A stretch of DNA of 64,000 bases, from positions 992,001-1,056,000 of the forward strand of contig CANMAW010000001.1 in assembly GCA_947495915.1 (NCBI GenBank). The letters are read 5' to 3'. This DNA is from Maribacter algarum (ex Lu et al. 2025) (nom. illeg.) (GTDB lineage: Bacteria; Bacteroidota; Bacteroidia; Flavobacteriales; Flavobacteriaceae). Below, one piece after another: positions 28,333 to 38,118 of the stretch. The notes beneath the pieces were generated by a model that was not told the DNA's origin, ran no database searches, and worked only from the letters and a program-made list of their open reading frames with translations. Position numbers and translations under genes: made by a program. The first letter of the stretch is position 1. Each line of letters opens with the position of its first letter.

Positions 28333-29361
28333 GTGAGGAGAAAAATAACACTTAAAGATATTGCACGCGAGCTCGAAGTATCGATTTCTACTGTTTCAAA
28401 AGCATTGAAAAATAGTGAAGAGATTGGTAGAGATACAAAAGAAAAAGTTCAGGCTTTTGCAAAATTGTATAACTACAAGCCAAACAACATTGCAATAAGT
28501 CTAAAAAATAAACATACACGTAATATTGGTGTTGTAATTCCTGATATCGTACATCATTTTTTTACCACAGTATTTAGAGGAATTGAAAAATATGCAAACA
28601 GTAGAGGCTATAATGTTATTGTTTGTGTTTCTGATGATTCCTTTAATAAAGAAGTGATAAATATGGAAATGCTTGCTAATGGAAGTATCGATGGATTTAT
28701 CTTGTCTTTAGCTGCAGAAACTTTAGATAAGGGTGATTTTAATCATTTGAAACAAATTCGAGAGCAAGGTATTCCGTTGGTGTGTTTTGATCGAACAACA
28801 ACTGAGGTAGATTGTGATAGGGTTATAATTAATGATACTGATATTTCATTTGAAGTAGTAAAAAAACTGATAGGTGATAATCGCCGTAAGATTGGTTTGG
28901 TAACCAACGTTGGTTTTGGCGATGTTAGTGATAAAAGAGAACGGGGCTATAAGAATGCACTTGAAGAAAATGGATTGCCTTTTGATGAGAATTTAGTGCT
29001 ACGATTAGCATATCATGATGTAGAAGAAGAAGTAATTGCCGAGTTTTTTAAAAGTCGAGAGGTTGATGCAGTGCTGTGTGTCAATGAAATTTTTGCTATT
29101 CATTGTTTAGGTATTGTTCAAAATCTTGGTTATTCGGTTCCTGATGATATCGCATTTGTAGGCTTTTCAGACGGAATTTTGTCTAAATTTTCACGACCTA
29201 CGCTAACTTCAGTTGCTCAACATGGTGATCAAATGGGGCAAATTGCCGCCGAAATTCTTATTGAAAAAATAGAGGCTGAATTAGAAGAAAATGAAATAGA
29301 GACCTATCGTACGGAAATTATTCAGGCTACGTTAATAGAAAGAGGGTCTACCAGAAATTAA
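28333..29361 (+). CDS. LacI-family transcriptional regulator
   Basis: A 342-residue repressor. Residues 1-50 are the helix-turn-helix (ITLKDIARELEVSISTVSKA, then the hinge helix with NNIAISLKNKHTR). The rest is a periplasmic-binding-like sugar sensor (NIGVVIPDIVHHFFTTVFRG, GFILSLAAETLD, AFVGFSDGILSKFSRP). The start is GTG at 28333; an in-frame TAA directly precedes it, so no longer form exists. It is divergent from susC and heads the plus-strand genes for beta-phosphoglucomutase, GH65 and GH13 enzymes. Three palindromes in the neighbourhood are its probable targets. The effector is unknown, with a malto- or xylo-sugar being most likely. Confidence 0.93.
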   Translation: MRRKITLKDIARELEVSISTVSKALKNSEEIGRDTKEKVQAFAKLYNYKPNNIAISLKNKHTRNIGVVIPDIVHHFFTTVFRGIEKYANSRGYNVIVCVSDDSFNKEVINMEMLANGSIDGFILSLAAETLDKGDFNHLKQIREQGIPLVCFDRTTTEVDCDRVIINDTDISFEVVKKLIGDNRRKIGLVTNVGFGDVSDKRERGYKNALEENGLPFDENLVLRLAYHDVEEEVIAEFFKSREVDAVLCVNEIFAIHCLGIVQNLGYSVPDDIAFVGFSDGILSKFSRPTLTSVAQHGDQMGQIAAEILIEKIEAELEENEIETYRTEIIQATLIERGSTRN

Positions 29362-29378
29362 TCAAAAGAACTTATTAA

Positions 29379-30035
29379 ATGAGTAAAACCGGATTTATAT
29401 TCGATTTAGATGGTGTTATTGTTGACACTGCAAAATATCATTATTTAGCATGGAAAAACCTTGCAGAAGAATTGGGTTTTGAATTTACTAATGAACAAAA
29501 CGAACTGTTTAAAGGTGTTAGTCGAAAGAGGTGTCTTGAAATTTTACTAGATATTGGTAATGTAAAGGCTACCAAAGAACAGTTCGATCGTTGGATGGTT
29601 GAGAAAAATGAGGATTATCTAACCTACATTGAACAAATGGACGAAAGTGAAATATTACCCGATGTGGTACGAGTTTTAACCTTTTTAAAAGAGAGAAACA
29701 TACCCATCGCCTTAGGCTCGGCAAGTAAGAATGCCAGACCAATACTCGAAAAGGTGAAACTGTTATCATATTTTGATGTGATAGTTGATGGTAATAACGT
29801 TACAAAGGCTAAACCAGATCCTGAAGTTTTTTTAATTGCGGCCGAAAGTTTAGGGGTGCCACCAGAAAATTGTGTCGTTTTTGAAGATGCTGTTGCTGGT
29901 ATTGAAGCGGCCAATAATGCAGAAATGTTGAGCATAGGTATAGGTTCGGCAAAAATATTGTCTAAAGCAAATTTCAATTTTGACAATTTTACAGCAATTG
30001 ATTCTGATTTTTTACAGCAACTTGTAAATAATTGA
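29379..30035 (+). CDS. pgmB: Beta-phosphoglucomutase
   Basis: A 218-residue HAD-superfamily enzyme that converts beta-glucose 1-phosphate into glucose 6-phosphate. Motif I is FDLDGVIVDTAKYHYLAWK with the nucleophile Asp and acid/base Asp two residues later; the cap follows (LFKGVSRKRCLEIL), then the Ser/Thr motif ALGSASKNA, the Lys in TKAKPDPEVFL, and VFEDAVAGIEAANNA with the acidic metal pair. It lies 17 bases after the regulator gene and 44 before the GH65 phosphorylase, whose product it would use. The pairing supports the beta-specific assignment. Confidence 0.92.
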   Translation: MSKTGFIFDLDGVIVDTAKYHYLAWKNLAEELGFEFTNEQNELFKGVSRKRCLEILLDIGNVKATKEQFDRWMVEKNEDYLTYIEQMDESEILPDVVRVLTFLKERNIPIALGSASKNARPILEKVKLLSYFDVIVDGNNVTKAKPDPEVFLIAAESLGVPPENCVVFEDAVAGIEAANNAEMLSIGIGSAKILSKANFNFDNFTAIDSDFLQQLVNN

Positions 30036-30079
30036 AATCTTAAGTAATAGCAAAACACTATAAATAACGAAACAGCTAC

Positions 30080-32389
30080 ATGAATCAAGATTATATACAG
30101 CCAAATGGTTGGTCTATTATTGAAGAAGGTTTTGATAAAGAACGAGTAAAGTCTTCAGAAAGTTTATTTAGTATCGGTAATGGTGCCATGGGCCAACGGG
30201 CTAATTTTGAAGAAGAATATACAGGAGAAACATTTCAAGGAAGCTATATTGCCGGTGTTTACTACCCCGATAAAACCAGAGTAGGTTGGTGGAAAAATGG
30301 ATACCCAGAATATTTTGCTAAAGTTCTAAATGCTCCTAACTGGATTGGTATTAAAGTATGTGTTGACGGAGAGTCTTTAGATTTAAACACCTGTAAATCT
30401 GTAAGTAATTTTCGTCGTGAACTGAATATGAAAGAAGGTTGGTATCAACGTTCATTTACAGCAGTCTTAGAAAATGATGTAAAAGTTGAGGTAAAAACTA
30501 TTCGATTTTTAAGTTTAACCTTTGATGAGATTGGCGCCATTAAATATCAACTTACACCAATTAACAAAGACGTAGAGGTTACTTTTGAGCCCTATCTTGA
30601 TAGCGGTATTACCAATGAAGATAGTAATTGGGATGATAAATTTTGGAATACTACCAATGTTGATCTGCAAGAGCATCAAGGTTTCATTGAAGCTTCGACT
30701 ATGAAAACCAATTTTGCTACATGTACTTTTATGCAGTCACAATTGATTTTAAATGGTGAAAAATTAAATAAGGCACCATCTAAAATTGAAAATGATTTAT
30801 ATATTTCACATAAATACGCCCAAAAGGTAAAACAAAAGCAATGTATTGAATTACAAAAATTTGGGGGTTATACGGTTGATAGAAACCACCATAAATCTGA
30901 TTTAATTAAAGCAGCGAAGAAGGTACTAGATCAAGTCATTGAACTAGATTTTGACAACCTTTTAGTAAAACAAAAAGAAGATTGGGCTTCTATTTGGGAA
31001 ATGAGTGATATCACCATAGAAGGTGATGTTAAAGCGCAACAGGGTATTCGCTTTAATATTTTTCAATTAAACCAAACGTACTTAGGTAAAGATTCTCGAT
31101 TGAATATTGGACCAAAAGGCTTCACCGGTGAAAAATACGGAGGCAGTACTTATTGGGATACTGAGGCCTATTGTATTCCTTTTTACATGGCCACAAAAGA
31201 TCAAAAGGTGGCTCGAAATTTATTAGAATATCGGTATAATCATCTGGAAAAAGCAATAGAAAATGCAGAAAAGCTTGGTTTTTCAAACGGAGCTGCTTTG
31301 TACCCAATGGTAACCATGAATGGCGAAGAATGCCATAATGAATGGGAGATTACCTTTGAAGAGATTCATAGAAATGGCGCAATCGCTTTTGCCATTTACA
31401 ATTATTTTCGCTACACTGGTGACTACTCGTATATTCCTGAAATGGGTCTTGAAGTTTTAATAGGAATAGCGCGGTTTTGGCATCAAAGGGCAACATTTTC
31501 AGAAAATAAGAAAAAATATGTCATTTTAGGAGTTACCGGTCCGAATGAATATGAAAATAACGTAAATAATAATTGGTACACAAACTACTTGGCCAAATGG
31601 TGTATAAATTATACCCTTGAACAATTACAAAAGGTCGCTGATGGTTATCCTGATGATTATGACCGTATTATTGGTGTAACTCATTTAAATGACAGAGAAA
31701 CAGAAAGTTGGGAGGAAGTTTCCAAACAGATGTATTTTCCATTTTCAAAAGAACATGATGTTTTTCTTCAACAAGACGGATTCTTAGACAAAGAATTAAT
31801 AACGGTTGCAGATTTACCAAAGGCGCAACGACCAATTAATCAAAAATGGAGTTGGGATCGTATTTTACGTTCTCCATATATTAAACAAGCTGATATTTTA
31901 CAAGGGTTTTATCTTTTTGAAGACCAGTTTACAACAGAAGAATTAGAGAAGCATTTTGATTTTTATGAACCTTTTACCGTTCATGAATCTTCTTTGTCTC
32001 CCTGTGTACATAGTATTCAAGCAGCCAAATTAAACAGAATGAAGCAGGCTTATACCTTCTATTTGCGAACATCAAGATTAGATTTAGATGATTACAATAA
32101 AGAAGTTGAAGAAGGCTTACATATCACCTCTATGGCTGGTACCTGGATGAGTATTGTAGAAGGTTTTGGCGGTATGCGGGTTATTGAAGATAAACTCTCT
32201 TTTGCGCCTCGTATTCCGAAAGAATGGGATTCGTATTCTTTTAAAATTAATTTTAGAAAACGTATTTTGAAAGTAACCGTTACTAATTCTAATACCTTAT
32301 TTGAATTACAAGGTGGGCAACAAGATATGTCTATTCGTGTTAACGAGCAACGTGTGGTGTTAACTCCTAATAAAGAATTAGCAGTTTAG
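30080..32389 (+). CDS. Glycoside hydrolase family 65 phosphorylase, probably maltose phosphorylase
   Basis: A 769-residue enzyme that would split an alpha-linked glucose disaccharide with phosphate into beta-glucose 1-phosphate and glucose. The N-terminal domain has ESLFSIGNGAMGQRANFEE. The (alpha/alpha)6 barrel carries YGGSTYWDTEAYCIPFY, GEECHNEWEITFEEIHRNGA, and GVTGPNEYENN with the general acid Glu at about 490. A phosphate-site motif HESSLSPCVHS follows near 635. There is no signal peptide, so the reaction is cytoplasmic. Maltose is the likeliest substrate given pgmB and an alpha-amylase beside it, but trehalose, kojibiose or nigerose cannot be excluded. Confidence 0.9.
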   Translation: MNQDYIQPNGWSIIEEGFDKERVKSSESLFSIGNGAMGQRANFEEEYTGETFQGSYIAGVYYPDKTRVGWWKNGYPEYFAKVLNAPNWIGIKVCVDGESLDLNTCKSVSNFRRELNMKEGWYQRSFTAVLENDVKVEVKTIRFLSLTFDEIGAIKYQLTPINKDVEVTFEPYLDSGITNEDSNWDDKFWNTTNVDLQEHQGFIEASTMKTNFATCTFMQSQLILNGEKLNKAPSKIENDLYISHKYAQKVKQKQCIELQKFGGYTVDRNHHKSDLIKAAKKVLDQVIELDFDNLLVKQKEDWASIWEMSDITIEGDVKAQQGIRFNIFQLNQTYLGKDSRLNIGPKGFTGEKYGGSTYWDTEAYCIPFYMATKDQKVARNLLEYRYNHLEKAIENAEKLGFSNGAALYPMVTMNGEECHNEWEITFEEIHRNGAIAFAIYNYFRYTGDYSYIPEMGLEVLIGIARFWHQRATFSENKKKYVILGVTGPNEYENNVNNNWYTNYLAKWCINYTLEQLQKVADGYPDDYDRIIGVTHLNDRETESWEEVSKQMYFPFSKEHDVFLQQDGFLDKELITVADLPKAQRPINQKWSWDRILRSPYIKQADILQGFYLFEDQFTTEELEKHFDFYEPFTVHESSLSPCVHSIQAAKLNRMKQAYTFYLRTSRLDLDDYNKEVEEGLHITSMAGTWMSIVEGFGGMRVIEDKLSFAPRIPKEWDSYSFKINFRKRILKVTVTNSNTLFELQGGQQDMSIRVNEQRVVLTPNKELAV

Positions 32390-32401
32390 TAAGGTTCATA
32401 A

Positions 32402-34273
32402 ATGAAAAGTTCTAAACTACTATTTTTTTTAATTGTAACACTTTTGAGTTGCAAGCCAGATAAAGAAGCTAAAGAAGTTATGACTAGGGAGTTGAAAACA
32501 TATAAAAAAGCAGTAATTTATCAAGTGTTTCCGAGACTTTTTGGAAATACCAACACCACCAATAAACCTTGGGGTACTATTGAAGAAAATGGTGTTGGTA
32601 AATTTTCTGATTTTTCAATAAAGGCACTTGAAGAAATTAAAAACTTAGGTGTCACGCATATTTGGTATACCGGTGTTCCGCATCATGGTGTCATAACAGA
32701 TTATTCTAAATACGGAATATCAAATGATGATCCTGATATTTTTAAAGGTAGGGCTGGTTCACCTTATGCGGTAAAAGATTATTATAATGTAAATCCTGAT
32801 TTAGCTGATGACCCTGCAAAGCGATTAGAAGAATTCAAAGCGTTAATCGATCGTACACATAAAGTTGGAATGAAATTGTTGATTGATATTGTTCCTAATC
32901 ATGTGGCACGAAATTATGAGGGAAAGTCAACTCCATCGGGTTATGAGCCTTTTGGAGCATCTGACGATACTTCTGTTGAATACGCGAAACATAACAACTT
33001 TTATTACGTAGTTGGTGAAGCATTTCAAATTCCTAATTGGGAAAATGGATATAGACCTTTAGGTGGCGAAGATCATGAAATGGCTGATGGAAAATTCACC
33101 GAAATTCCAGCAAAATGGACAGGTAATGGCTCTCGTTCACCACAGCCTAATATGAATGATTGGTATGAAACTGTAAAAATTAATTATGGTGTTCGGCCAG
33201 ACGGTTCTTATGATTTTGATAGGCTGCCAAACGACTATGACTCGAAATCTTTTAAAGAACATTTTGAATTTTGGTCAGATAAAGAAGTGCCAAATTCTTG
33301 GGTAAAATTCAAAGATGTGGCACTGTATTGGCTTGCTTTAGGAGTAGACGGGTTTCGATTTGATATGGCTGAAATGGTTCCTGTAGAATTTTGGAGTTAT
33401 ATGAATTCGAGCATTAAAATGAAGAATCAAGAAGCCATGATAGTTGCAGAGGTATATCAACCACAACTATATCGAGATTATATTCAGAAGGGTAAAATGG
33501 ATTACTTATATGATAAAGTTGAGCTTTATGATAGTCTAAAACATATTATGCAAGGTCACGGGTGGACCGACCATATACCAAAGGTTCAAGAGGGTTTAGC
33601 AGATATTGAACACCACATGTTACATTTTTTAGAAAATCATGATGAACAACGAATTGCAAGTCCAGATTTTGCAGGAGATGCTTTAAAAGGAAAACCTGCA
33701 ATGGTTGTGTCGGCGACTTTAAGCACTTCTCCTACTATGATTTACTTTGGGCAGGAGTTTGGTGAACCTGCCACAGAAAATGCAGGGTTTGGTTCTCCCA
33801 CCCGCACCTCCATATTTGATTATATTGGGGTACCCAGTCATCAACGATGGGTTAATGATAAAAAATATGATGGTGGTCAACTGCGTGATGATGAACGTGA
33901 ATTGAGAGATTTTTATCAACGACTTTTAAATTTTACAATTAATAGTGAAGGTTTAATGGGCAACTATCAAGACATTCATTATTATAATAAAGACCATACT
34001 GAAGGCTATGATCATAGGGTTTTGTCTTTCGTTCGTTGGAGTGAAAATCAAAAACTAATTATCGTGTCAAACTTTCAAGCCGATGATAGTCGGGTTTTCG
34101 AATTGAAGGTTCCAGCTGAGATTATTTCTAAATGGAAAATGACGAATGCAGCATATAAGGTAACCGATGCTTTATACCAAAATGTAAGTCAATTACACAT
34201 CGAAGACGGAATTGGTAAAATACAAGTAACCTTAAATCCGCTAGAATCTTTTATTTTTGAAGTAGAAGAATAA
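32402..34273 (+). CDS. GH13 alpha-amylase-family lipoprotein
   Basis: A 623-residue lipoprotein with signal FLIVTLLSC. The barrel shows GH13 conserved regions: I, LLIDIVPNHVARNY; II, GVDGFRFDMAEM with the nucleophile Asp; III, MIVAEVYQPQ with the acid Glu; and IV, FLENHDEQRIAS with the transition-state Asp. Export and lipidation point to periplasmic or surface cleavage of alpha-glucans, feeding maltose to the GH65 enzyme encoded 12 bases upstream. The exact cleavage mode (endo, or maltogenic) is not determined by the motifs. Confidence 0.92.
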   Translation: MKSSKLLFFLIVTLLSCKPDKEAKEVMTRELKTYKKAVIYQVFPRLFGNTNTTNKPWGTIEENGVGKFSDFSIKALEEIKNLGVTHIWYTGVPHHGVITDYSKYGISNDDPDIFKGRAGSPYAVKDYYNVNPDLADDPAKRLEEFKALIDRTHKVGMKLLIDIVPNHVARNYEGKSTPSGYEPFGASDDTSVEYAKHNNFYYVVGEAFQIPNWENGYRPLGGEDHEMADGKFTEIPAKWTGNGSRSPQPNMNDWYETVKINYGVRPDGSYDFDRLPNDYDSKSFKEHFEFWSDKEVPNSWVKFKDVALYWLALGVDGFRFDMAEMVPVEFWSYMNSSIKMKNQEAMIVAEVYQPQLYRDYIQKGKMDYLYDKVELYDSLKHIMQGHGWTDHIPKVQEGLADIEHHMLHFLENHDEQRIASPDFAGDALKGKPAMVVSATLSTSPTMIYFGQEFGEPATENAGFGSPTRTSIFDYIGVPSHQRWVNDKKYDGGQLRDDERELRDFYQRLLNFTINSEGLMGNYQDIHYYNKDHTEGYDHRVLSFVRWSENQKLIIVSNFQADDSRVFELKVPAEIISKWKMTNAAYKVTDALYQNVSQLHIEDGIGKIQVTLNPLESFIFEVEE

Positions 34274-34279
34274 AAAATT

Positions 34280-35035
34280 ATGAAACGTTTTGCTAAAGTT
34301 CTATCTATACTAATAATTTTAGGCGTATCAAGTTGTATGGAGTATGAGAAACCATTAGTTATTGGTCATAGAGGTGCTATGGGGCACGAGACAGAAAATA
34401 CCCTTGCTTCAATTCAAAAAGCAATTGATTTAGGTGTTGATATGATTGAAATTGATGTTTTTAATGTGAAAACAGGCGAAACTGTTGTATTTCATGATGA
34501 AACATTAGACCGACTGAGTAATGCCGGTGGAGCCATAGAAGATTGGAGTTATTTTGAATTGAGAAAAGTAATTCTAGAGGGAGGTCATAGAATTCCTAAG
34601 CTGCAAGATGTTCTCAAACTTATAGATCATAAAGTCAAATTAAATATAGAACTAAAAGGAAAAAATACGTCTGATAGGGTCAACTTTATTACGAATTACT
34701 ACATTGAAAATCACGGTTGGAAGCTTGATGATTTTTTGATTTCAAGTTTTAATTGGGATGAGCTTCGTGCTATGAGAAAGATCAATAGTAACATTCCCAT
34801 AGCAATTTTAACCGAGGCTGATCCTCTAGAAGCCATACCAATCGGTAAAGAATTAAATGCGGTTGCCATAAACCCAAATTTCAAGCTTTTAAATGCAGAG
34901 AATAATTTGAAACTAAAAGAAGCGGGTTTTAAAATTTATCCGTGGACGGTCAATGAGCCCAATGATATTTTACAAATGAAACGTTTTGGAGTTAATGGCA
35001 TTATAACCAACTATCCTGAACGTGTACGTAAATGA
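34280..35035 (+). CDS. Glycerophosphodiester phosphodiesterase lipoprotein
   Basis: A 251-residue lipoprotein with signal ILGVSSC. GDPD motifs are complete: IGHRGAMGHETENTLAS, MIEIDVFNVKTGETVVFHD with two metal-binding acids and the catalytic His, and LNIELKGKN; the end has IYPWTVNEPNDILQM and GVNGIITNYPE. It hydrolyses glycerophosphodiesters to glycerol 3-phosphate and an alcohol, probably in the periplasm. It is six bases after the amylase gene, and its stop overlaps the start of the next gene by an ATGA. Confidence 0.92.
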   Translation: MKRFAKVLSILIILGVSSCMEYEKPLVIGHRGAMGHETENTLASIQKAIDLGVDMIEIDVFNVKTGETVVFHDETLDRLSNAGGAIEDWSYFELRKVILEGGHRIPKLQDVLKLIDHKVKLNIELKGKNTSDRVNFITNYYIENHGWKLDDFLISSFNWDELRAMRKINSNIPIAILTEADPLEAIPIGKELNAVAINPNFKLLNAENNLKLKEAGFKIYPWTVNEPNDILQMKRFGVNGIITNYPERVRK

Positions 35036-36318
35036 TTGATTATGATGTTTTAATTGTTGGCGGTGGCGCCTCTGGCTTTTACGCTGCAATTCACATCGCT
35101 GAGGCGAATCCAACCTATAAAATTGCTATTCTTGAGCGCGGTAAAGAGGTGCTTTCAAAAGTTAAAGTTTCAGGTGGAGGTCGATGTAATGTCACTCATG
35201 CAGAATTTGATCCAAGTGAGTTGGTTAAGAACTACCCAAGGGGAGAAAAAGAACTTTTAGGCCCTTTTCATACCTATTGCTCAGGTGATACGGTAGCTTT
35301 TTTCGAAGAGCGAGGTATTCCCTTAAAAATAGAAGAAGATGGAAGAATGTTTCCTTTTTCAAATTCTTCACAAACGATAATCGACCTGTTTGTTAGAGAA
35401 GTAGAACGTTTAAATATTCAAGTACTAAAACATAGTACTGTTGTTGAAATTAATGAAATAGCAAACGATTCAAATAAATTCTGGGAGGTTGTCTCTATAA
35501 AAAAGTCTTATCGCTGTAAAAAGCTATTAATTGCTAGTGGTAGTAGTCCTAAAATTTGGAGAATGGTCAGTAAATTGGGCCATACTATAGAACCTCCGGT
35601 TCCTTCTTTGTTCACCTTTAATATTAAAGACCAACGCATTAGTGGTATACCAGGTTTAAGTACAGATGCGACGGTTGAAGTTTTACCACAAAGAACATTT
35701 CAACCTAAAATAACAATTAAATTAACCAGTAAAGTTTCTGAAAAAGTTCTTTTAACATCAGAAGGGCCGATATTAATCACCCATTGGGGCATGAGCGGAC
35801 CAGCTATTTTAAAACTATCAGCTTGGGGTGCAAAATTACTGAATGAATGTGATTATAATTTTAGAATACGTGTCAATTGGCTGCCAGACTATCATATGGA
35901 AGCTGTGATAAATCTACTTTTTGAAATTAAAGATGTTGAGGCAAAACGAACAATTCTACGAACCAAAGCTGTAGATATTCCACGCCGTTTATGGACTAAT
36001 TTGGTAAGGGCTTCTGGCATATCGGAAGATTTGAAATGGGCAGACGCTACTAAAATTCAATTGGAAAATTTAGCAAATCAGCTTACCAGATGTGAATTTA
36101 ATGTAACCGGTAAGAGTACTTTTAAAGAAGAATTTGTAACTGCAGGCGGTGTTGCATTGAATGAAATAAACTTTAAAACTTTTGAAAGTAAAATTCACCA
36201 AAATCTGTTTTTTGCTGGTGAAGTAATCAATGTTGATGCAATAACAGGAGGCTTTAACTTTCAAAATGCTTGGACGAGCGGGTATATAGCCGCTCAAGGA
36301 ATTGCCAAAATAAAGTAA
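35032..36318 (+). CDS. BaiN/HI0933-family FAD-dependent oxidoreductase
   Basis: A 428-residue flavoprotein. The FAD-binding motif is VLIVGGGASGFYAAIHIAE at the N terminus, followed by VSGGGRCNVTHAEFDP. The C terminus carries FVTAGGVALNEINFKTFES and FFAGEVINVDAITGGFNFQN, both diagnostic of the BaiN/HI0933 (YhiN) family. The physiological substrate of this family is not established apart from bile-acid chemistry in gut clostridia. It overlaps the GDPD gene by four bases, so it is translated with it, although no functional link is apparent. Confidence 0.88.
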   Translation: MIDYDVLIVGGGASGFYAAIHIAEANPTYKIAILERGKEVLSKVKVSGGGRCNVTHAEFDPSELVKNYPRGEKELLGPFHTYCSGDTVAFFEERGIPLKIEEDGRMFPFSNSSQTIIDLFVREVERLNIQVLKHSTVVEINEIANDSNKFWEVVSIKKSYRCKKLLIASGSSPKIWRMVSKLGHTIEPPVPSLFTFNIKDQRISGIPGLSTDATVEVLPQRTFQPKITIKLTSKVSEKVLLTSEGPILITHWGMSGPAILKLSAWGAKLLNECDYNFRIRVNWLPDYHMEAVINLLFEIKDVEAKRTILRTKAVDIPRRLWTNLVRASGISEDLKWADATKIQLENLANQLTRCEFNVTGKSTFKEEFVTAGGVALNEINFKTFESKIHQNLFFAGEVINVDAITGGFNFQNAWTSGYIAAQGIAKIK

Positions 36319-36319
36319 C

Positions 36320-36859
36320 ATGAATACATATATTGCATTACTAAGAGGTATCAATGTAGGCGGGCATAAGAAAATAAAGATGGCCGAACTTCGAGAAATG
36401 TTACAACAAATTGGTCTTAATGATGTCGCGACCTATATTCAAAGCGGAAATATAGTTTTTAAATCAGAAGAAGTTTCCGTTGAAAAGTTAGAAGCTCAAA
36501 TCAAAAAAGGCATATTAGATAGGTTCAATTTTGAGGTTCCTGTGTTGTTATTTACAAATCCTGATTTTGTAAGATTATTAGAAACGAGTCCTTTTAAAGA
36601 TCAAGAAGCTTTAGAAGCTAATCGCATTTACTATACTTTGTTCAAAGGTGCTGTAATTGATGATTACATAGCTGCGATTAAACCAGAAGACTATCCAAAC
36701 GAAAGTTTTAAGATTGAAAAAAATTGTGTTTATCTAAACTGTAAATTGGGTGCAGGCAAAGCAAAGTTGAACAACAGTATTCTTGAGAAAAAATTGAGGA
36801 TTATCGCAACAACAAGAAACCATAGAACCATGTGTACATTATTGGAGCTTTCTTGTTGA
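36320..36859 (+). CDS. DUF1697 family protein
   Basis: A 179-residue cytoplasmic protein. It opens with NTYIALLRGINVGGHKKIKM and continues with MLQQIGLNDVATYIQSGNIV, both diagnostic of DUF1697; it ends TTRNHRTMCTLLEL, which fits the family's conserved R-N-x-x-T motif. Length is normal for the family. Function is unknown. It follows the flavoprotein gene by one base and is probably the last gene of the operon that begins with the LacI-family regulator, since a fresh promoter follows. Confidence 0.85.
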   Translation: MNTYIALLRGINVGGHKKIKMAELREMLQQIGLNDVATYIQSGNIVFKSEEVSVEKLEAQIKKGILDRFNFEVPVLLFTNPDFVRLLETSPFKDQEALEANRIYYTLFKGAVIDDYIAAIKPEDYPNESFKIEKNCVYLNCKLGAGKAKLNNSILEKKLRIIATTRNHRTMCTLLELSC

Positions 36860-36904
36860 TTAACTTTGGTTTTATGTTGCATGATTTTCTAACCCCTTAA
36901 AACA

Positions 36905-36912
36905 TATCTTTG
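36905..36912 (+). promoter_or_regulatory. Predicted promoter (-7 element) of mvaD
   Basis: TATCTTTG matches the Bacteroidota TAnnTTTG consensus exactly and lies 17 bases before the mvaD start codon. The nearest upstream TTG is 25 bases away, longer than usual. Confidence 0.5.
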
Positions 36913-36929
36913 CAGAAATTCAGAATGCT

Positions 36930-38018
36930 ATGACTGAAAACGAATTTATTCCTACCAGATATACAGCTAAAATAGAATCAGGAACGGTTACCTATCGATC
37001 TCCAAGTAACATTGCATTAGTTAAATATTGGGGCAAACGTGAGATTCAGATTCCAGAAAACCCATCAATTAGTTTTACATTAAATGCTTGTGCAACAACG
37101 ACTACCGTTACTTTTCGAGCAAAGAAAAATACAAGTGACTCATTCTCATTCGATTTTTTGTTTGAAGGCCAACCCAAGAATTCATTTAAACCTAAGATTT
37201 TGGTTTTTATGCAACGCATTGAAAAATACCTGCCATTTTTAAAGGAATATCATTTTACAATAGCTAGTAATAATTCGTTTCCTCATAGCAGTGGTATTGC
37301 TTCTTCAGCAAGCGGTATGTCGGCTTTAGCTCTCTGTTTTATGGATATCGAGAAACGACTTAATCCTAATATGACGGAAAGCTATTTTACAATGAAGGCC
37401 TCGTTTTTAGCGCGATTGGGCTCAGGTAGCGCTTGTAGAAGTATTGAAGGAGATCTTGTTCAATGGGGAGAACATCAAGGTACCACAGGTAGTTCAGATT
37501 TATACGGAATTAAATATCCATATAAAGTGCATGAAGTTTTCCGTAATTATCACGATACCATTTTGTTGATCGACAAAGGAGAGAAACAAGTGAGTAGTAC
37601 GCTCGGTCATGATTTAATGCATAGTAATGTATACGCCGAAACCCGATTTAATCAAGCTCATGAAAATTTAAGTAAACTCAAAACTGTTTTTGCTATAGGA
37701 GATTTAAAATCATTTATTACCATTGTAGAAAGCGAAGCTTTAACGCTGCACGCCATGATGATGACTAGCATTCCGTATTTTGTTCTAATGAAGCCTAAAA
37801 CATTAGAGGTAATTAATGAAATATGGGCTTTTAGAGAAAGTTCAAAATCGAATATATGTTTTACATTAGATGCAGGTGCGAATGTACATGTGCTATATCC
37901 TGAAAAAGAAAAAGATATCATTTATCCTTTCATTAAAGAGAAGTTAGTGCCTTATTGTCAGAATGGAGCACATATTACCGACCGAATAGGGTTTGGAGCA
38001 AAAAAAGGTGTGCTTTAA
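36930..38018 (+). CDS. mvaD: Diphosphomevalonate decarboxylase
   Basis: A 362-residue GHMP-superfamily enzyme that makes isopentenyl diphosphate from diphosphomevalonate with ATP. Signatures are SNIALVKYWGKREIQIPENP near the N terminus, SISFTLNACATTTTV, the nucleotide loop FPHSSGIASSASGMSALALC, GSGSACRSIEGDLVQWGEH and CFTLDAGANVHVLYP. It is followed by mevalonate kinase and a UbiA prenyltransferase gene, so it belongs to an isoprenoid locus. The length is slightly above the bacterial norm because of an N-terminal extension of about ten residues. Confidence 0.94.
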   Translation: MTENEFIPTRYTAKIESGTVTYRSPSNIALVKYWGKREIQIPENPSISFTLNACATTTTVTFRAKKNTSDSFSFDFLFEGQPKNSFKPKILVFMQRIEKYLPFLKEYHFTIASNNSFPHSSGIASSASGMSALALCFMDIEKRLNPNMTESYFTMKASFLARLGSGSACRSIEGDLVQWGEHQGTTGSSDLYGIKYPYKVHEVFRNYHDTILLIDKGEKQVSSTLGHDLMHSNVYAETRFNQAHENLSKLKTVFAIGDLKSFITIVESEALTLHAMMMTSIPYFVLMKPKTLEVINEIWAFRESSKSNICFTLDAGANVHVLYPEKEKDIIYPFIKEKLVPYCQNGAHITDRIGFGAKKGVL

Positions 38019-38105
38019 ATACCTAAAGTACTATGAATACGTTAGTTATTTGTCAATTTTGGTTTGATTTGAGCTAAAAATCATTTCAAAAAACTATGGT
38101 TTGCT

Positions 38106-38113
38106 TATCTTTG
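38106..38113 (+). promoter_or_regulatory. Predicted promoter (-7 element) of the mevalonate kinase gene
   Basis: TATCTTTG fits TAnnTTTG exactly. Transcription would begin near 38120, at the left arm of the hairpin described at 38119-38154, giving a leader of about 60 bases. No clear -33 TTG is seen at the normal distance. Confidence 0.4.
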
Positions 38114-38118
38114 GAGCC

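Noticed and set aside
29624-30088. 154-codon open frame on the minus strand over pgmB
   Set aside because: It is antisense to a clear beta-phosphoglucomutase gene, has no recognisable domain, and its composition follows from the codons of the sense gene.
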